Source: Prochlorococcus sp. AG-363-J23
Lineage (GTDB): Bacteria; Cyanobacteriota; Cyanobacteriia; PCC-6307; Cyanobiaceae
Assembly (NCBI GenBank): GCA_003280245.1
Contig: QCFN01000008.1
Span: forward strand, 1 to 48,466
Reading direction: 5' to 3'
DNA length: 48,466 nucleotides
The position numbers and the translations under genes were made by a program. Shown in pieces: positions 7,486 through 14,955 of the stretch (within the stretch, counting starts at the first letter, position 1; each line of letters opens with the position of its first letter). The notes under the pieces were generated by a model. It made no database searches. It was not told the origin of the DNA and was given only the letters and a program-made list of their open reading frames with translations.

Positions 7486-8064
7486 ATGACAGTCTCAACC
7501 TCTAGTACTTCTGTAAATGTCTCTCTCGGACCTGCGGGGAGAGCTTTGGCTCAGCCAATTGAGTCGGCTTTAGTTGATGCTCTTCAGCAGCACCTGACTA
7601 TGGAGAGGAAAGCAAGTGTTTTTTACTTCGCGTTATCTATATGGTTTGCAGAGCGTGAATTAAGAGGATTTTCAGAGTTTTTTAAAATGGAATCACAAAG
7701 CGAGCAAGTTCATGCTGGAAATTTCGCTGATTACCTTATAGCTAGGGGACAAACAGTATTACTAGAAGACATAAGTGCCCCTCGTCAGGACTGGTCTTCT
7801 ATAGAGGAGATCATGTCATTTTCATTTCAAATGGAGGCTGATGTAACAAGCTCTTTGCATCAGCTTTATTCCTTAGCAGAAAGATCATCTGATATGAGGA
7901 CGACTGTTTTTCTTGATCCTACTATCGAGGAACAGGTTCAATCTGAGCACCAATTTGCTCATTTACTAGGACGAATCAAGTATGCACAGAATCAACCTTC
8001 TGCGATGCTAATTATTGATGGCGAGTTAAGTCAGGGTATAAGTCAACCAGCAAAAGTTGCTTAG
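7486..8064 (+). CDS. Ferritin (SynFtn-like)
   Basis: A 192-residue four-helix-bundle ferritin that oxidises Fe(II) and stores the mineral in a 24-subunit cage. Ferroxidase residues can be read at Glu40 and Tyr47 (helix A, ERKASVFYFALSIW) and Glu73 and His76 (helix B, ESQSEQVHA), with the helix C-D glutamates in FQMEADVTSS and IEEQVQSEH. The E-x6-Y spacing matches SynFtn of Synechococcus CC9311, as do the N-terminal LGPAGRALA and the conserved RTTVFLDP segment. It has a longer N-terminal tail than the second ferritin at 9834. It probably handles iron after stress relief, consistent with the neighbouring uptake and regulator genes. Confidence 0.95.
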   Translation: MTVSTSSTSVNVSLGPAGRALAQPIESALVDALQQHLTMERKASVFYFALSIWFAERELRGFSEFFKMESQSEQVHAGNFADYLIARGQTVLLEDISAPRQDWSSIEEIMSFSFQMEADVTSSLHQLYSLAERSSDMRTTVFLDPTIEEQVQSEHQFAHLLGRIKYAQNQPSAMLIIDGELSQGISQPAKVA

Positions 8065-8079
8065 TTTCTGTTAAAGATA

Positions 8080-8376
8080 TTAACTGTTAGAGGTAATTAA
8101 AGGTCGACTTGTTATCTCAATTAAAAATTCGATAGATAATTGATCAAATTGATTGCTGTTTTTCCAGGATCTTGCTGCTTTGAAGATCTCTTCTTTTCTA
8201 GAAATTAATTTATTTTTTTCAGAATAAAGCCTAACTAATAACCCCTTGTCATGACAATTAGTTATTGAACCTAATATTTGGCAATATCTATTTCTTATTA
8301 AGTCCATTTCCTTGCATAAACTGCCAATTAGTGATTCTGATAAGTTGAATGTACTTGTGTGTCGGATGTCTTTCAT
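8080..8376 (-). CDS. Hypothetical helical protein in the iron block
   Basis: A 98-residue soluble protein with ATG start, predicted to be largely helical, with conserved-looking cysteines (Cys21, 32, 41) and a basic middle section. No domain is recognised. It lies 10 bases downstream of the Crp-type regulator at 8387-8980 on the same strand and convergent with ferritin, so it is likely cotranscribed with the regulator. Function unknown; an accessory of iron homeostasis is only a guess from position. Confidence 0.5.
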   Translation of the reverse strand: MKDIRHTSTFNLSESLIGSLCKEMDLIRNRYCQILGSITNCHDKGLLVRLYSEKNKLISRKEEIFKAARSWKNSNQFDQLSIEFLIEITSRPLITSNS

Positions 8377-8386
8377 ATCTTTAGTG

Positions 8387-8980
8387 TTAAGTGGCTAAAG
8401 GTGCTGATTCAATAAGAATCGGTGCGAGTCGAAGAATTTGTTCTCCATTTGGAACACTTAGTAGATCAGCTGATCTAAGTCGCGAAATTAGCCGGGTTGA
8501 GGTAACTCTCGTAGAGCCAATAAGCTCGCCAATCCTTTCGTGTGTAAGTCTGAAAGGAAGGTCACACCAGTCACCACAGCGTCTACCTAGTCTGTTGACT
8601 AAGAGAGCTAGGAGAGCTTGAAGTCTTTGTTCTGCACTACCTAGATGACGAATCCTTAGAAGTTGCAGAGTCCACTCGTTAACGGCATCAAAACCGTGCG
8701 AGTCTTCAATTTCAGCATCACTTCTAAAACAAAGAGGGGTTAGAGCTTCTACGCATACCCCATCACTGCACAGTCGGTCAGTTCGTAGTTGATCACCAGA
8801 TTGCAGAAAAGCAAGTGTCATGCCTTCTGTTTCTTCGCATGGGCAATAAACACGAGCGACTCCTTCTATTACCTCAAGGCAGGCATTTCCTGACCTTGCA
8901 GAAGGGTCAATTAATACAGAATGTCCAGTAGGCATTCGAACTGCTGATACTGGTTCGTCAGGTAAAAAACGGAAGCCCAT
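8387..8980 (-). CDS. Crp/Fnr-family transcription regulator
   Basis: A 197-residue regulator using the ATG at 8980; a TTG at 9061 would add 27 basic residues without family support. Residues about 10-100 form the small beta-barrel sensor domain (MPTGHSVLI, VIEGVARVYCP, MTLAFLQSGDQL). The long dimer helix follows (EWTLQLLRIRHLGSAEQRL), then the winged helix with recognition element IGELIGSTRVTSTRLISRLR. It lacks cyclic-nucleotide-binding residues and the NtcA hallmark pattern. It is clearly paralogous to the interrupted regulator at 5328-6029. A perfect dyad just upstream (8999-9017) suggests autoregulation. Control of the ferritin, futC and flavodoxin genes is inferred from location. Confidence 0.85.
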   Translation of the reverse strand: MGFRFLPDEPVSAVRMPTGHSVLIDPSARSGNACLEVIEGVARVYCPCEETEGMTLAFLQSGDQLRTDRLCSDGVCVEALTPLCFRSDAEIEDSHGFDAVNEWTLQLLRIRHLGSAEQRLQALLALLVNRLGRRCGDWCDLPFRLTHERIGELIGSTRVTSTRLISRLRSADLLSVPNGEQILRLAPILIESAPLAT

Positions 8981-8998
8981 TATGTAATTCGCGAGCTT

Positions 8999-9017
8999 GT
9001 TGAGAACTCGTCTCAAC
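8999..9017. promoter_or_regulatory. Palindromic operator candidate upstream of the Crp-type gene
   Basis: GTTGAGAACTCGTCTCAAC is a perfect 7-bp inverted repeat with a 5-bp spacer, ending 19 bases before the regulator's ATG. A second, imperfect version begins with GTTGAGA near 9068 and includes the dyad GAGACGGATCTC at 9071-9082. Spacing and size suit a dimeric winged-helix protein, so autoregulation is plausible. Confidence 0.5.
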
Positions 9018-9306
9018 CTATACGAACAAGAGGCCTTTTTGCAAGCGATTCTCAATAGCAAGAGTTTGTTGAGACGGATCTCGCTGTTTGTTAGTTGATC
9101 TGGTGTTGAAAGTCACACTTGAAGGTGCTTTTTAGCCCAAAAGTTTTAATTGTTTTATGTTCATGACTTTATAAATTTAATGTTTATGGAAACGCTCCAA
9201 GAATTTTTGATCTAAGCGGTTTGTGGAGTTTTTAGTGCTGTCGTTGGAGAACAGATTTTTGAGAATTTAAGTTTTAGCGCGGTATTTCTGTAAGTGATGA
9301 AGAAAA

Positions 9307-9347
9307 GAAAAAAGCCTCGTTCAATACCTAGTCCAGCTAGATGAGGC
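9307..9347 (-). terminator. Possible minus-strand terminator at the end of the pcb relic
   Basis: On the minus strand GCCTC (9343-9347) can pair with GAGGC (9314-9318), with an inner CTAG/CTAG pair, followed directly by a run of T. Most of the stem is also decayed coding sequence of the pcb relic, so the fold may be fortuitous. Confidence 0.35.
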
Positions 9348-9548
9348 AAGCAAATTAACCCCTAGTTTCCCATGGGTAATGAAGTGTCATAGCGAGCAAG
9401 CTCGAAAAGTGTGAAGGCACCAGCCCAGAACATCATCAGCCCAGCATGAGCAGCATGAGCAGCGATAAATTTTCCGGATCGGCCTTACAACACCAGAATT
9501 ACCCTCATACCAGTCATAAGTGACGTTCGGGTTTCCATACGTCTGCAC
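9323..9548 (-). pseudogene. pcb: Decayed 5' end of a pcb chlorophyll-binding protein gene
   Basis: Starting from a GTG at 9548 the minus strand encodes VQTYGNPNVTY then GNSGVV, the N-terminus of Prochlorococcus Pcb (IsiA/CP43-like) antenna proteins. After one extra base it continues [19 protein letters not shown] and [19 protein letters not shown], then a TAG at 9362-9364 where Gln is expected, then GLICLPHLAGLGI before homology stops near 9323. So about 75 codons survive of a roughly 350-codon gene, with a +1 frameshift, a nonsense change and loss of the remaining three quarters. Pcb proteins bind divinyl-chlorophyll around the photosystems, and some are induced by iron starvation. The relic lies between the Crp-type regulator and a ferritin. 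The flanks 9083-9306 and 9549-9833 show nothing else recognisable. Confidence 0.85.
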
Positions 9549-9833
9549 GAGATAGAAGCAAAGTGCTCCATAAACATATTTTCGTTAATTGAATGATGAA
9601 TGTGGTCTTCACAGGGCTTATTACACATGTTCTTTATGCACTTTCGATAAATATAATTGGTTACCTTTGTAAGTATTTAGGATTCATTGTGATGTTCATG
9701 AGTACATTGGTCATGATTTTGGGACACTTCAAATAAAGTGGATTGTTCAGTTCAGATTTAATTTAAAAAATAAACAAAATTTGTTTAGAGGCTTTAACAA
9801 GAAAATTATATATATCTCTATATTCTCTAAAAA

Positions 9834-10364
9834 TTAAACATTATTTGCAAGTCCTGCAGGACCTGCCTTGACAGTTGTTAAAGCAGTGCCATCTAGGAAT
9901 TGCTGATCAAGTAGTAAAAGGGCCGCACTGTTTTGCCCCGCAAGTCTAAGCCGTTTCCTTACAAATCTGGCCTCGGCTTCTTCCTGGAGCTGTTCAGCTA
10001 CAAACCAGTCAAGCATTGCAGTAGCACTTCTTTCTCCTGCTTGTTCTGCTATTGAATATATTTTGTTGATTGAAGCTGTAACAGCTTGCTCCAGTTCATA
10101 TACTTGGTCAAAGAGATCTTGAGTGGAGCTCCAACTTCTTTGAGGGGCATCTATGCTTGGCAATTCTACTTTTGCATCTGCATCAACAAGGTAAGCGATT
10201 AATCTTGCTGCATGACTTCTTTCTTCTTGGCTTTTTGTTTGCATGTATGAGGAGAATCCCGCGAGGTCTTTTTCTCTGAGCCATATAGACATAGCGAGAT
10301 ATGTGTGACTAGCTTGAAATTCACACGCAAGATGAGTATTAATCATCTTTATTAATGCTGTCAT
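9834..10364 (-). CDS. Second ferritin
   Basis: A 176-residue ferritin different from the one at 7486 and in the opposite orientation. Helix A carries Glu15 and Tyr22 (CEFQASHTYLAMSIWL), helix B Glu48 and His51 (SQEERSHAARL), and helices C and D contribute the glutamates in YELEQAVTAS and EQLQEEAEARF. It lacks the N-terminal extension of its paralogue and resembles the classical bacterial ferritins more. Expected role: ferroxidase and iron store in the cytoplasm. Having two divergent ferritins within 2.5 kb suggests distinct conditions of use. The 161-bp region to the divergent gene at 10532 probably holds both promoters. Confidence 0.95.
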   Translation of the reverse strand: MTALIKMINTHLACEFQASHTYLAMSIWLREKDLAGFSSYMQTKSQEERSHAARLIAYLVDADAKVELPSIDAPQRSWSSTQDLFDQVYELEQAVTASINKIYSIAEQAGERSATAMLDWFVAEQLQEEAEARFVRKRLRLAGQNSAALLLLDQQFLDGTALTTVKAGPAGLANNV

Positions 10365-10492
10365 TTGAATCAGATCTTTCCTCTTGGGTATATTAGTTTA
10401 TAAAGCCAAAAATTAAGGTTTTGAAAATAAAAATAATCACCGGGAGAATTTTCACCTGAATCGCTGTCTTTCTGGACTTGTTATTTGTCTTT

Positions 10493-10520
10493 TATAACAT
10501 TATAATTAAATAGTGTTATA
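10493..10520. promoter_or_regulatory. AT-rich dyad before the peroxiredoxin-like gene
   Basis: TATAACA at 10493-10499 and TGTTATA at 10514-10520 are exact inverted copies separated by 14 bases, immediately before the start at 10526/10532. It may be an operator overlapping a promoter; AT-richness makes chance possible. Confidence 0.3.
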
Positions 10521-10531
10521 GTATAGTGTTT

Positions 10532-11260
10532 ATGGACGCAAAGGTTGCCTCAGATGCTATTTTTGATGAGATTGGAAATAGTTTTTTTTCTGATCAAAGG
10601 AAGAAGTTGGTTGTGATTTTAGGACCTCTTGGAGACTTTGACAGTTTTGAGTATGTTCAGGCATTGGTTGAACAATATTCCTTCATAAAATCTAAAGGAA
10701 TTGATATAAAGATTATTGGTATAGGAGGGGACAATGGTAAAAGAAAATTTTGTAATTATACTAAACTGTTCCCAGATGACTTGGTAGTCCAGACAGGGAA
10801 TAACCTTCATAATTCAATAGGATTATCAGCTGGTCCCGAATTGCCTTTTAACTCAGGTTTGAGGTTATTATGTATGTGTGCAGGAGTTGGATCACCAGGT
10901 ACTCTTGCAGAGGTTTTGCGTGGCTATCTAGGTGATAAGAATTCTTTGCAGAAGTTCTCTAATGATAGCAAAATCAAGATAGGTTTTCTTCCTGCTATTA
11001 GTGGCTCTTTGTTCTCTTGCTTGGGGGGGCAAGGTTTTCAGAGGCCATTTGAACTTGCAACTTTTCGGTTACAAAATATGATAGAAATTTTGTATAATTG
11101 GAATGATTATATGCCAAAAGGAATTAATTTAACGCAAAGAGGAGGAACATTTTTATTTGATAGTAATAAAAAACTTCTTTATTCGTATAGACCTACCTCA
11201 TTACTTTCTTTTTCAGAGACTATGCATAATCCTTTAATGTTTTTGGATTCTTATATTTAA
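10532..11260 (+). CDS. Peroxiredoxin-like (AhpC/TSA-related) protein
   Basis: About 242 residues from the ATG at 10532 (a GTG two codons earlier at 10526 is the alternative). The core VVILGPLGDFDSFEYVQAL followed by IIGIGG and FCNYTKLFPDDLVVQ has the order of the thioredoxin-fold PRX-like family, and a later IGFLPAISGSLFSCLGGQGFQRPFE segment is typical of the cyanobacterial members. The peroxidatic Cys expected in the first motif (usually FGCxxC) is replaced by G-D-F-D, so it is probably not an active peroxidase. It is divergent from the ferritin at 9834. The role is unknown; a redox or structural function in the iron block is conjecture. Confidence 0.65.
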   Translation: MDAKVASDAIFDEIGNSFFSDQRKKLVVILGPLGDFDSFEYVQALVEQYSFIKSKGIDIKIIGIGGDNGKRKFCNYTKLFPDDLVVQTGNNLHNSIGLSAGPELPFNSGLRLLCMCAGVGSPGTLAEVLRGYLGDKNSLQKFSNDSKIKIGFLPAISGSLFSCLGGQGFQRPFELATFRLQNMIEILYNWNDYMPKGINLTQRGGTFLFDSNKKLLYSYRPTSLLSFSETMHNPLMFLDSYI

Positions 11261-11386
11261 GGTTTACCTTTTATATCCTTTAGAAGAGAGACTAAACTTA
11301 ATACTGTAAGTCATTTGACAGGGCTTTTTTCTTAGTCGATGATTGGGTAATATTTAAGCGACCAAAATTAATTAATCAATCTTGAA

Positions 11387-11611
11387 ATGGGACATAGGAA
11401 ATCAAGTTTTTGTGAAGGTTGTGGTAGTAGCAGGTTAATAGCTGATAGAGCATTAGCAGGAAGGCTCATTTGCCTGGATTGTGGTTCTGTAAAGGGAAGT
11501 AGGAATACTCGTTCTCAATTAACTTTTCCAAAAACACATAAATTAAATAAATTTTGGTATATTTATATTTCCATATTACTAATCTGCCTAATTATTTTAA
11601 TAAGCAAGTGA
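11387..11611 (+). CDS. Zinc-ribbon membrane miniprotein
   Basis: A 74-residue protein with an N-terminal zinc ribbon (Cys9-x2-Cys12 and Cys29-x2-Cys32) and a single C-terminal transmembrane helix (about residues 54-73). The ribbon should face the cytoplasm. It starts with ATG and ends two bases before the convergent ABC ATPase gene. Similar short tail-anchored zinc-ribbon proteins occur in bacteria without clear function; I do not recognise a specific family. Confidence 0.65.
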   Translation: MGHRKSSFCEGCGSSRLIADRALAGRLICLDCGSVKGSRNTRSQLTFPKTHKLNKFWYIYISILLICLIILISK

Positions 11612-11612
11612 T

Positions 11613-12413
11613 TTAAGGCTTATCAGGAAATACACGATAATATCCATTCTCTGCTATTACTTTAAGTGGTGTTTCAAAAGTCTGACTTAACAACTTTGAA
11701 GTTAATATATTTTTTGGAACTCCGTCCTTTGTTAATGTTCCATTTTTAATGAGTAGTATTCGACTAATTTCTGGAAAGATAGATTCTATCCTGTGAGTGA
11801 CAACAACTAATGTAATACCACTTCTTGCAAGAGATTGTATTACCGATAATACTTTTATTTGAGATTTTAGATCCAAACTATTTAATGGTTCATCAAGAAT
11901 TAATACTTTTGGATTAATAATTAATGCACGTGAAATTATCAAAATACGTTTCTGTCCGTCAGATAATTCTCCATACCTTTTGTTCATAATGCCTTCAAGT
12001 TCCATTTCGGCTTTAATTTTTTCAACCTTTTCAATGAATTTAGGGTTTACTTTGACCTGACTATTAACGGCATTAAAAGATCCATATAAAGATGACATAA
12101 GAATTGTATTTATTTTTGTAGAGGGTAAAATTCTTTTCTCTATATCGGTTGATACAAAAGCTATTTTAGACCTTAATTTCCAGATATTTATTTTATTATT
12201 GCCAAAAATTCTGATATCTGAGTCACTTTTAACCACTGGATATATTTCTCTATTTATTAGTTTAATAAGCGTGCTTTTCCCAGAACCATTTGGGCCTAAT
12301 ATCACTGTATTATCCTCATAATATAATTCTAAATCTAGAGAATTAAAAATCATAGTATTTCCAAGCCAAGCATCAACATTCTTTATTTCAAGCCATGGTG
12401 AGTTCTTATCCAT
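11613..12413 (-). CDS. ABC transporter ATP-binding protein (stand-alone, ModF-like)
   Basis: A 266-residue single ATPase domain. Walker A is GPNGSGKST (about residue 39), the signature is a degenerate LSDGQKRILIISRAL instead of LSGGQ, Walker B is VLILDEPLNSLD and the H-loop VTHRIE. No permease is adjacent. The degenerate signature and the extended spacer resemble the ModF/YliA-type ATPases of cyanobacteria and plants more than uptake ATPases. Substrate unknown. It lies between the zinc-ribbon protein and flavodoxin, and a role in metal handling is possible but unsupported. Confidence 0.8.
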   Translation of the reverse strand: MDKNSPWLEIKNVDAWLGNTMIFNSLDLELYYEDNTVILGPNGSGKSTLIKLINREIYPVVKSDSDIRIFGNNKINIWKLRSKIAFVSTDIEKRILPSTKINTILMSSLYGSFNAVNSQVKVNPKFIEKVEKIKAEMELEGIMNKRYGELSDGQKRILIISRALIINPKVLILDEPLNSLDLKSQIKVLSVIQSLARSGITLVVVTHRIESIFPEISRILLIKNGTLTKDGVPKNILTSKLLSQTFETPLKVIAENGYYRVFPDKP

Positions 12414-12529
12414 AGATAATGATCAACTACTTCCTATAATTTACACTATTATATTTATTCGAAATCAAACCAGAACCTTACAGGTTAAATCTATCTAAGT
12501 TTTATCTATTTAAAGTTCGTATTTTTTGA

Positions 12530-13054
12530 TTAGAACAGTCCGCTCATTTCCCGCTTTAATTGCTTTGCCCAATTATCAATTCTAATATCAGTCATATCTG
12601 ATTCACTATCTTCGTCTAGAGGGAGTCCACAAAATGATTCATCAATTACACTTTTGGATTCTTCGAAAGTGTAATCGCCTTTGTTTACGTATCCGACCAT
12701 ATCTGCTCCGGCCTTTACAAAGTAGGAGTGTAATTCCTCCATAGCATCACAAAAATTTTCTGTGTATGTAGATGAATCTCCTAATCCGAAGATAGCAACC
12801 TTTTTTCTTGACAGATTAAGTGCTCCTATGTCGTCTAACATTTCGTCCCACGCAGTTCCAGACCTTTCACTATCAGCACCCGTGTTCCATGTTGGAATAC
12901 CACAAATGATTCCCTCATGAGATAACAATTCGCTAACGTCAGAAACATCCGCTAAATCTTTAGGAGCATTAGCTTCACTTAAAAGCTGATGCAGCCTTTC
13001 AGCTATATCCTCTGTTTTTCCTGTGGTTGTTGCGAAGTAAATTCCTACTGACAT
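12530..13054 (-). CDS. isiB: Flavodoxin
   Basis: A 174-residue long-chain flavodoxin carrying FMN, which replaces ferredoxin as acceptor from photosystem I under iron limitation. The phosphate-binding loop is FATTTGKTEDIAERL, the 50s loop has a Trp (GIPTWNTGADSE) that stacks on the flavin, and GLGDSSTYTENFCDAM contributes the second aromatic (Tyr) shield. The 90s-140s insertion of long-chain flavodoxins is present. An unusual near-perfect palindrome lies about 41-63 bases before the start. The neighbourhood of ferritins, FutC and Rieske oxygenase fits an iron-response block. Confidence 0.95.
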   Translation of the reverse strand: MSVGIYFATTTGKTEDIAERLHQLLSEANAPKDLADVSDVSELLSHEGIICGIPTWNTGADSERSGTAWDEMLDDIGALNLSRKKVAIFGLGDSSTYTENFCDAMEELHSYFVKAGADMVGYVNKGDYTFEESKSVIDESFCGLPLDEDSESDMTDIRIDNWAKQLKREMSGLF

Positions 13055-13094
13055 GGAAAGATCTAAATCAATACCTTCCTAATGCATTAATCGA

Positions 13095-13117
13095 GGTAAG
13101 TCATTTCATGCCTTACC
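13095..13117. promoter_or_regulatory. Long palindrome upstream of flavodoxin
   Basis: GGTAAGTCAT and ATGCCTTACC form a 10-bp inverted repeat with one mismatch around a 3-base centre (GGTAAG and CTTACC exact). It lies in the untranslated leader or promoter of the minus-strand flavodoxin gene. It resembles an operator of a dimeric regulator and not the cyanobacterial Fur box. Iron-responsive control is inference. Confidence 0.5.
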
Positions 13118-13220
13118 AATCTTCGTTTCTTTTGTTACATTTGTGTGACCTATTTTTTATTTGAGGAAGTTTGTATTAGCGTTATTTCTTTTAAAAAAGT
13201 GTTCTGGCATTAAGTTCAAT

Positions 13221-13337
13221 TTAATTAGTTATGTTTATTCGCTCAATCCAGAATGAACCAATTAGCCAGGTGCTCCAAATAAAAATACCTAAGTAAGCCC
13301 AATTCATCCATGCAGGCCTTTCATTGTAATTACTCAT
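13221..13337 (-). CDS. 38-residue Trp-rich membrane miniprotein
   Basis: A short ORF with ATG at 13335-13337 and TAA at 13221-13223. It has a polar N-terminus (MSNYNERPAWMNW), a single transmembrane helix of about residues 14-31 with several Trp and Ile residues, and a basic/polar end, as in the small single-helix subunits of photosynthetic complexes. It lies between flavodoxin and the Rieske oxygenase on the same strand as both. I do not recognise it. Coding status rests on the helix-flanking composition. Confidence 0.55.
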   Translation of the reverse strand: MSNYNERPAWMNWAYLGIFIWSTWLIGSFWIERINITN

Positions 13338-13395
13338 AATAAATAGATATAGACAGTAATTATTGTAATCCTATATTAAAAATCTGTAAGCTCTA

Positions 13396-14682
13396 TTATA
13401 TTAATAAAATAAGAAGTCCTAAGGGAATAACTCTAAGAATAAGATTAAAAATTATTGATCTATTTGTTTGGTTTACCAGGCTAGGGTTTTCTGGTGGATA
13501 AATCATTGGAATGTCATTGTATACTGTATTTGTATGTACATCTGTGGGATGGATAAGCCAAGGATTACTCTCATCTAGCTTCATATTTAGCCATTGCCAG
13601 TAGTACTGGATCATCTTATCTTCACCTAACAACTTAACTCTGTCCTTTTTTATATAACCCATTTGCTGATTAAATGTTTGGGTTTTTAAGACAAGATAGT
13701 CTTCTGTGAAAATCTTATAAAATATCCTATGTTGAAGTGGTTTAAATAATATTAATTTAGTAAAGAGTTTATTTTTAAGGAATTTTCTGTAATGTCTTAC
13801 TATTACTCTCGCTCTGTTTTGTGCTAAAGGAATGTGGTCTAGAACTTGGAGATATCTTGCTTGTTCTGGCTTTCCTTTGTAAATCATCACCCTGCCAGGC
13901 GGGACAAACCTAAGGGTAATAAATTCTTCTTTATCCTTATCTTTATGCTTGTACACACTCTCTATGTATCTATGATCTCCTTTGATTTCTTGGTTAAAGC
14001 TTGTTATTGTATTTCGATTAACATCTTTATCTGGAATTGTATTTCCATGTATCCAGAAAATATGCAATATATCCAGATGATTTTCAATGATTCTAGCCCA
14101 ATCACATTTAAAATCTACAAATACTTGTTCATATGCATACTCTGATGTATTAAAACCAAAGGAGTCCGGTAAAATATCATCTAATTGATATTTAATCTCT
14201 ATATCTTTTGGATCAACGTTGGATTCACCTGAATAGTAAATATATAAATAGCCTCCTTTTTCAATACATGGATATTGATTCAGATGAATTTTCTTTGCAT
14301 AATTATTGTAGTTTGAATCAATAATGTGGTTACAAGTTAACCTGTCTAGATTTAAGCATTCACCTTCTGCTGAGAACCTGCCTCCATGGTATGGACATGT
14401 AATTATTCCTTCTTTATTCTCACCCCCTCTAAATGATGCTCCTCTGTGAGGGCATAAGTCTTTAATACATCTGACTTTGGAATCTTTATCTCTAAATAAA
14501 ACCAAAGGCTCATTATAAAAAGAGAAAAAATATAGGTCGTCGGCCTTTATTTCCTCGCTAGTACATACCGCGTACCAGCCTAGAAGAGACGATGAAAGCG
14601 TACTTGCTCTCTTGCTTACAGAGCTTGAGGTATCAGCCAGGTGCTCTGAGTTGCTTATTTTTGCTGTAGTAACTGGACTCAT
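13396..14682 (-). CDS. Membrane-anchored Rieske oxygenase (PaO/CAO/Tic55-like)
   Basis: A 428-residue non-heme iron oxygenase. The N-terminal Rieske [2Fe-2S] site is Cys77-x-His79 and Cys96-x2-His99 (CPHRGASF, CPYHGGRF). The mononuclear iron site is N201-x2-D204-x2-H207-x4-H212, read as NHLDILHIFWIH. The C-terminal 20 residues form a membrane anchor. This is the layout of the family containing pheophorbide a oxygenase, chlorophyllide a oxygenase and Tic55, which act on porphyrinoid or related substrates. Which substrate applies cannot be told; the chlorophyllide a oxygenase branch is possible because Prochlorococcus makes chlorophyll b. It starts with ATG at 14682. Confidence 0.85.
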   Translation of the reverse strand: MSPVTTAKISNSEHLADTSSSVSKRASTLSSSLLGWYAVCTSEEIKADDLYFFSFYNEPLVLFRDKDSKVRCIKDLCPHRGASFRGGENKEGIITCPYHGGRFSAEGECLNLDRLTCNHIIDSNYNNYAKKIHLNQYPCIEKGGYLYIYYSGESNVDPKDIEIKYQLDDILPDSFGFNTSEYAYEQVFVDFKCDWARIIENHLDILHIFWIHGNTIPDKDVNRNTITSFNQEIKGDHRYIESVYKHKDKDKEEFITLRFVPPGRVMIYKGKPEQARYLQVLDHIPLAQNRARVIVRHYRKFLKNKLFTKLILFKPLQHRIFYKIFTEDYLVLKTQTFNQQMGYIKKDRVKLLGEDKMIQYYWQWLNMKLDESNPWLIHPTDVHTNTVYNDIPMIYPPENPSLVNQTNRSIIFNLILRVIPLGLLILLI

Positions 14683-14955
14683 AGATTAGTTCGAGCAAAT
14701 ATGAAGCAACAGAGGGTTTAACATTTAACACCCTACGTCATCGTTGAATCAATTCTCAAGTCAGAAGTAAAACGCTATGAACTTTTGCTAACAAGTTGCT
14801 TCTTGTCAAAATCTTTTAGTTTTAAAGAAGGCAGAGTGTAACAAAATATCCTGTCCTGTCACTATTGGCCTCTTCTTATGGTAAAGACTAGCAGGTTTTG
14901 GCTTTCTTGTAAATTATTTTGGATTTATAAATCGAAGGAAAATAATTTTTAGTTC

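Noticed and set aside
8981-9061. 27-residue upstream extension of the Crp-type regulator from a TTG
   Set aside because: It is basic, lacks family similarity and contains the palindromic operator candidate, so it is probably leader.
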